Positions 58,771 through 64,000 of a stretch of 64,000 bases of DNA are shown here, one piece after another; the stretch's first letter is position 1; every line of letters starts with the position of its first letter. The notes under the pieces were generated by a model. That model made no database searches and had not been told where the DNA came from. It was given only the letters and a program-made list of their open reading frames with translations. The position numbers and the translations under genes are program-made. The stretch comes from Rotaria sordida (taxonomy: Eukaryota; Rotifera; Eurotatoria; Philodinida; Philodinidae), in assembly GCA_905250125.1 (NCBI GenBank), contig CAJNOL010000125.1, positions 62,001 to 126,000 of the forward strand. Direction: 5' to 3'.

Positions 58771-61700
58771 AGTTAAATTTAATAAATCTGAAATAAATAA
58801 TATTTAATTATTTTTATCAAATTTAAAAATTTACCTTCATGTCGATAATTTGAAATCGATTTTATATATTTTGATTTATCAAGATTTTTCTAGAGTTTTT
58901 TCAATTGAACATAATATTTTTTGTCTATGAAATGATAATAATGCATAGTTTTGTTTTTGAATAAAACAAATGACTTTAATTACAACTGATATTAAAATTA
59001 AGAAAAGATTTCTAAATTGATAATGTCAAGGGCAAAAATTAAAAAGAAAATTTGTGACAAATTATATTCCATTGTATCTTCAATTTTTGGATAAATTATC
59101 TAAAGATAGTTTTGAGAAAATCGAAAAAATAAAATATTTACAAGTTTATTGTCATCGTCAAAGCAAGAGAAAAAAAAACCCACACAATTTGCATAATAGA
59201 ATGAATTTTTGATAGGCACAATTATAAAAAATTCCATGGTTTCACTTTCAAAAGTAAAAATTTTCAACGCACCGATGCACATTGATCGATATAATTTATT
59301 TACAAAATACGACACGTTCAAATACACATAGGACGAGAACGATACGAAAGAAAAAGGTAAAGTCAAAGAACAGAAAAAAGAAAAGTATGAGAACATTTAT
59401 ATATATTTCTGGGTTTGTGTTACTCATACGATCACGCCATGTATTTAACAGTGGTAAGTTTATAAAGAAGATCGTGTCATACGAAAGATAAAGTAATCTA
59501 TTATCAAGAGAATAAATTAATAACTATATCATCGAACATAACCTTGATAATAACTATGTAATTCTTGTGGCTATTGAAGATATATAAATTTTGTCATTTT
59601 ATTTATTAAGGAAAAATCTTACTATTTCTATCACAATTTGGTAACAATGTGAACTACTCAAGCAGATATTGATACGGCTCTGCTAGGCGACGTCATCTTG
59701 GATTATCAAATGAGAGCTTTTCTTTTTTTAATGAAATAGATAGTTCAGATCTTGTGAGTATTTCAATAATGAATATCGTATTCATCTCATACTGACAATT
59801 ATTTTTGAAATCCAATAAACTCTTGCATCATTTCAATCAACCATCATGAAACTTTTTGAGATATCACATTGTTCAGTTAAAGATTTGTTCATATTTCTAT
59901 CAACTTAATAAAAATTTACACCGTTTCATTTCTAGACTATGTATAATTCTATAACAGAAAGAAACTCAATAGAATAATATTAAAGCATGCTTATTTTATA
60001 TTTCACTAGTTCCTAAACAGCTATTCCTCATCAATGTTTATGCATACACATTTTTCGACTCACGAAATAAATTCATCTTTTTTTCCATGAATAGAAAATA
60101 TGTAGAACAAATGTAATTAGAAGTTACAACTAAACAGCGAAAAGTGATAAACTAATGTATTTGATGATTTATATTGCTATTTTGCGCTCGTCCGGATTGA
60201 GTAGACACTTCTAATTATTTAAAGCGGTGCTGCGACAATGAAGAATTTATGATTTATAGCTGTATGAATGTATATCATTTCGTACAACTATTAAATATTT
60301 AGCAATTGTGAGAAAAAACATACTGTAAATATGAATAGCAAGAGAGAAGTTCTCATTTTAGAGATGTTAGATCATGAAAATTTCAATGAAAATAATCGAA
60401 TAGAAGATCTACAAAGATGTTTATATTCTAAAAATTTAAAATGATTAATTAATCTAAAAATATAAGATATATCCAATAAATTTCAATAAAATTACTTAAA
60501 ATGAAGTTCAAGTCTACAATATAAATGATTTTATTATTAAAAAAAAAAACTTGGTATTATTATATTCAAAACTAAACTATACACACAAATGTCTTTTTCC
60601 TAGTTTTCGGATCGGTTTACAGGATGTCACAAAAGTCATCATATTAACACTAAATTCACATAATCATGCATTTAATAAATGCAGACATTGTTTATCAGGT
60701 GAACGTGTCTAGTTTCAGATTCAGATTTTCTTTTTTTGGTATTATTTATTATAAATAAAGAAAAATTGTCATTCTAATATTGTATTTATGAAATTAAATA
60801 TAAAAATAATATTAATTCAATTAAAATAATAGTAGAAAAATGAAAACACATATTATTAAAGAATTTCAAATGTTTTTATCTACTATTTCGATATATCACG
60901 ATAATAAGGAACTTTTTAATAAATCAAATAAAATGAGTGTATAATCTATAAAATTAATCTATATCTAACAACATATATCAATGATTAAAAAAAAGATTAC
61001 TCGAAACAAGGAACGAAGGTGTATACATTTTTATCTTTAAATCAATGATGATAGTTTCAAGCAAATTATGGATTTCAAAATGCACATAGAGTATTATTCT
61101 CATGAAACAAGATTTTAAGAATAGTATTGTATAAAAATATTTATTAGCTTTCATGATCGATAAATCCGACGGGGAACAACTGAGACTTCAGTTTTAAACT
61201 CTCATGAAATCTCAGAAGTCTCTTAAAATCTTCTGAACTCTATTGACGTCTCTTGAAGTCTTGAAGTGCACTGTTTCTCCCTCGAAGAAAATTGAAATTT
61301 CGAACTCATAAAATGCCTTAAACTTTCTGCTATTGAAAAAGCTCTCTCGACAAAAGTAATAATTTCTAGAGAGAACATCTGCTATGCTTATTTCGACAGT
61401 TGAGGTATGCTTTTCTGCATAGTTATTATCTTAATCTTCTACTTATATTTCTCTCATACTTATCTATGTATAATTTATCTCTAATTTTTATTCCATGTAT
61501 TTTTCTATTACATAATCTCCTATAGTTATTTATAAAGTTTAAAAAATACTTTCGAAGATTGTTATGAACTGTCGAAAGATCTTCGATGCTTTCACAATTT
61601 TATTTCACATATTTTTTGCTCAAAGTCTTTTCTATTTGTAATGGAAGTGTTTGTACTGTAAGCTACTAAGGTTAGACATATTCGATTCAAATTAAAACTC

Positions 61701-61885
61701 GTCAACAAACTAATACGTTTAAAATATAGACTGCTGTTGATGCACCTGAATTGAAATATTCGAATTTTAAGATATTTACAATGTATGTAATAAAGATCTG
61801 TAAACCGACAAATTATATTGCCTTGTCTCATCACGAACGAGGCAAGATTTCTGACAGTGAGGGGAATACGAAACGGTGTGAGATT
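58771..61885. other. 3.1-kb region without a recognised gene
   Basis: Upstream region of the prenyl synthase and AT-rich sequence. Near 61190-61270 short imperfect repeats of the type GAAGTCTC/GAACTCT occur. No intact frame with protein-like composition. Confidence 0.45.
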
Positions 61886-62062
61886 AGACGATTCATTTAT
61901 CCTGTATTATCAAAACTTGTTCAACCATTTTATTCAATTCCAGTAACTATAGTTAATGTCGAACAGCAATTTAGTGTTAGTGGTTTGATGATCGACTCGA
62001 GACGTATTGGATTAAATCCACAACAAGTAAACAACGAATTGTTTATGCGTCAGAAAAAAAAG
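61886..62062 (+). pseudogene. hAT transposase remnant (C-terminal dimerisation domain)
   Basis: Within a + frame (61751-62152), this stretch reads FIYPVLSKLVQPFYSIPVTI, then NVEQQFSVSGLMIDSRR and LNPQQVNNELFMRQK. This is the hATC dimerisation signature: a hydrophobic pair, Ser-x-Pro, an E.FS..G core, R..L.P..V and LF.R. The catalytic upstream parts are absent, so it is a fragment of a dead element. No terminal repeats were identified. Confidence 0.8.
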
Positions 62063-62270
62063 ATAAATATTCATTTCGATCTTATTATATATTTTTGTAT
62101 TTTGAACCTATTTTTATGTATTACATGTATTTTATTTGATTTTATGAAATAAAAGAAACAGTAATTGTTATATATGGTTGAAAAAAGACATCAAACAACA
62201 TCCGTTATTATGCTGGTCATTAACAAGGCGGTGGCGAAACAGTTTTTCAGCTTCTTTGGAGATCTCTGGT

Positions 62271-62476
62271 ATGTAACGTACTCACAAATAAAGAAAATCA
62301 GAATTTTCAATCTATTTCTCTTTGTACTATAAAAATAACGGTACATTGGACTTTTTCGTAAGATCTTTTTTGTAATTTGAAACCTACCTTTTTTTCATAC
62401 AACTTGACAAACTCTATCCAAATATGACGAAAAAAAAGTTTGCTGGAATTTTGATTTGTGGAGTACGTTACATATA
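62271..62476. mobile_element. Short MITE (~205 bp) with TATGTAACGTACTC ends
   Basis: TATGTAACGTACTCACAAAT at 62271 pairs with the reverse of ATTTGTGGAGTACGTTACATA near 62456-62476. The match continues a little inside (GAAAATCA / AAAATTC). Flanking TA may be the target site. Non-coding. Confidence 0.7.
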
Positions 62477-62859
62477 CTGTAAATATTTTTAACTTCAAAT
62501 ATCTCGTGGTCGAGGTATGACAACAGTAGCTTATGTTTTAAATGTGTTAGTTTGATAGTGAGAACTTTAATTTGATCCGAATATCTCTAATCATATTAAT
62601 TTACAAAACATATACGTACATTGTTTGTAAATTTAATATTTGTCAATATCAAAAAAGAACTGTTCTTCTGTTTTTTTGTCCTTTGGCTTTTAAGTAAGTT
62701 GACAAGAAAGTTTAGAAAAATCTTAGTTGAAAACTTACAGTGAAAATATTTCTTCACAAAGCGTTTATACTCTCTACAGATATGATTCACTTGTCAGTTT
62801 ACTTTGTTGATATGACTTTCGAGGCATCCTGTAGAGTAGAGTCAGTAATGATACTTAAC

Positions 62860-63774
62860 TCAACTATTCCAAAAACAAGTTAAATAAAACCAAAACATAT
62901 AATCATGAGTAATGATAAAATTAGTTCGATGAAAAATATCTTGATTAAATTGTGATAAAATTAATTTAGCATTTTGTGTATTAGCTGTATAACGTATACA
63001 AATATTTATTTTAATTTTATTTAATAATGGAAATAAATTTTCACCTAAAATTATATATTTCCATTGTTGTTCATTTAAAAATCCACGATCCCATACAGAT
63101 CCAAACATTTCAAATGATTTTAATATTGGCATATGTTGTAATAAAAATAAAATTTCTTGTAATGTTATATCATTATGAAGACCAATAGTTAATTTTTTTA
63201 AATTTGAACAATAATATTCACGATATGTATGACTATCAAATATTCTTCCATTTGAATTAAGCCAAACATTTAATGAACAAAGTTTAGGTACATGTTCTAA
63301 AAGATTAAATAACATATCAAGTGTTATCATACTTAAATTCATATGTTGAATTGTGTGTGATATTGGTAATTGATTATTAAGAATATAAAGAGTTGGTGAT
63401 AATTCTATTTGACATTTAAATAGATTTGATAAAGAAAGAATTTGATGTATTAATTCATTTGTTGGTTGACCAAAATAATCATTATTTGATGATTCTATAT
63501 TTAAATAAGTAAGTCGAGGTAAATTTGAATTTGTAATTAATAATAAAACATTATTTGGAGTCCAATCTATTAATGAAAATTTACTTATTCGAAAAAGAAA
63601 TTTCTCTAATGGTAATGTTGTATTTGATATTAAACGAGCATATAAAGGTGTATAATTATTATATAATAAACATTCAAATCGATAATTAAGTGATGAAAAT
63701 GCTCGATAAAGTTCAGTTAATTCAAGAAAAGAAAATATTTCAAGAATTGTTTCATTTGGTAAATATTCGAACAT
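62860..63774 (-). CDS. F-box protein with leucine-rich C-terminal part, 304 aa
   Basis: A single open exon. The F-box starts at residue 2 (FEYLPNETILEIFSFLELTE, then LYRAFSSLNYRFECLLYN). Leu-rich segments follow (LPRLTYLNIESS, LSNLFKCQIELSPTLYIL, VPKLCSLNVWLNS, CSNLKKLTIGLHND, MPILKSFEMFGSVWD). Predicted SCF substrate adaptor with unknown target. A clean polypyrimidine-like acceptor (ATTTTAG) abuts the ATG directly, so the 5' UTR is probably spliced, in cis or to a spliced leader. The gene shares layout with 54362-55321 but the sequences are well diverged. Confidence 0.85.
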   Translation of the reverse strand: MFEYLPNETILEIFSFLELTELYRAFSSLNYRFECLLYNNYTPLYARLISNTTLPLEKFLFRISKFSLIDWTPNNVLLLITNSNLPRLTYLNIESSNNDYFGQPTNELIHQILSLSNLFKCQIELSPTLYILNNQLPISHTIQHMNLSMITLDMLFNLLEHVPKLCSLNVWLNSNGRIFDSHTYREYYCSNLKKLTIGLHNDITLQEILFLLQHMPILKSFEMFGSVWDRGFLNEQQWKYIILGENLFPLLNKIKINICIRYTANTQNAKLILSQFNQDIFHRTNFIITHDYMFWFYLTCFWNS

Positions 63775-64000
63775 CTAAAATAATCAAATTAAATATTTTA
63801 TTTAAAAGAAAAATCGATTAAAATCAGATGTTTTCTTTCAGTTAGAATATTCATCAAATTTTTTTTTAATAATTATAGTTGTTGATTCCATCATCTCGTT
63901 AAGTGAATGATATGGTTAAATCAATTAAATACTTTTAAACAATGACTGTTTTTTCTTTGTTTCAAAGAAACTTATAACTAATTCATGGCAAGATTCGATA
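63775..64000. other. Upstream flank of the second F-box gene
   Basis: May contain a 5' non-coding exon or promoter of the minus-strand F-box gene. Nothing specific recognised. Confidence 0.35.

Overview
The window is nuclear DNA from an animal. It is strongly AT-rich, its genes are dense in introns (most introns 48-80 nt with GT/AG ends), and it encodes metazoan proteins: EDEM2, SCYL3, PACRG, a claudin-type tetraspan protein and farnesyl-diphosphate synthase. Tiny introns, F-box proteins, an alpha-1,3-fucosyltransferase, a UAS-PARP fusion and many MITE-like elements suggest a rotifer, probably a bdelloid of the Rotaria/Adineta kind. That assignment is inference. No tRNA, rRNA or CRISPR was seen. 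There are two 100-N assembly gaps, at 19609-19708 and 34730-34829.

Layout. 1-600: fold-back element. 1063-4543 (-): EDEM2-like ER mannosidase, divergent from 4877-8567 (+): SCYL3-like pseudokinase. 10009-11221 (-): unrecognised 361-aa protein, divergent from 12330-16675 (+): 6-phosphogluconate dehydrogenase. 16676-22139: no genes, four inverted-repeat elements and one gap. 22140-24651 (+): GT10 fucosyltransferase. 24652-28838: repeats. 28839-29759 (-): PACRG, divergent from 29920-33747 (+): unrecognised 908-aa protein. 35232-36145 (+): probable secreted protein. 38510-39880 (-): UAS-PARP fusion. 44688-45804 (-): claudin-like tetraspan protein. 45805-52040: no gene recognised. 52041-53093 (-): coiled-coil protein. 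54362-55321 (-): F-box protein. 57669-58770 (-): farnesyl/geranylgeranyl-diphosphate synthase. 61886-62062 (+): hAT transposase remnant. 62860-63774 (-): second F-box protein.

I built the exon chains by hand from GT/AG sites. For every complete multi-exon gene the exon lengths add up to a multiple of three, which supports the models. Two introns that look very long (SCYL3 intron 6; intron 1 of the 908-aa gene) shrink to about 60 nt once a hairpin element is removed, so their size comes from insertions.

The genes do not form one pathway. EDEM2 and the fucosyltransferase both act on N-glycoproteins in the secretory route, the diphosphate synthase and 6PGD are housekeeping metabolism, and PACRG is ciliary. 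The most notable points are the UAS-PARP fusion with an H-Y-I triad, a prenyl synthase with Ala at the chain-length-determining position, two 18-nt microexons in EDEM2, and about a dozen long hairpin elements of several families.
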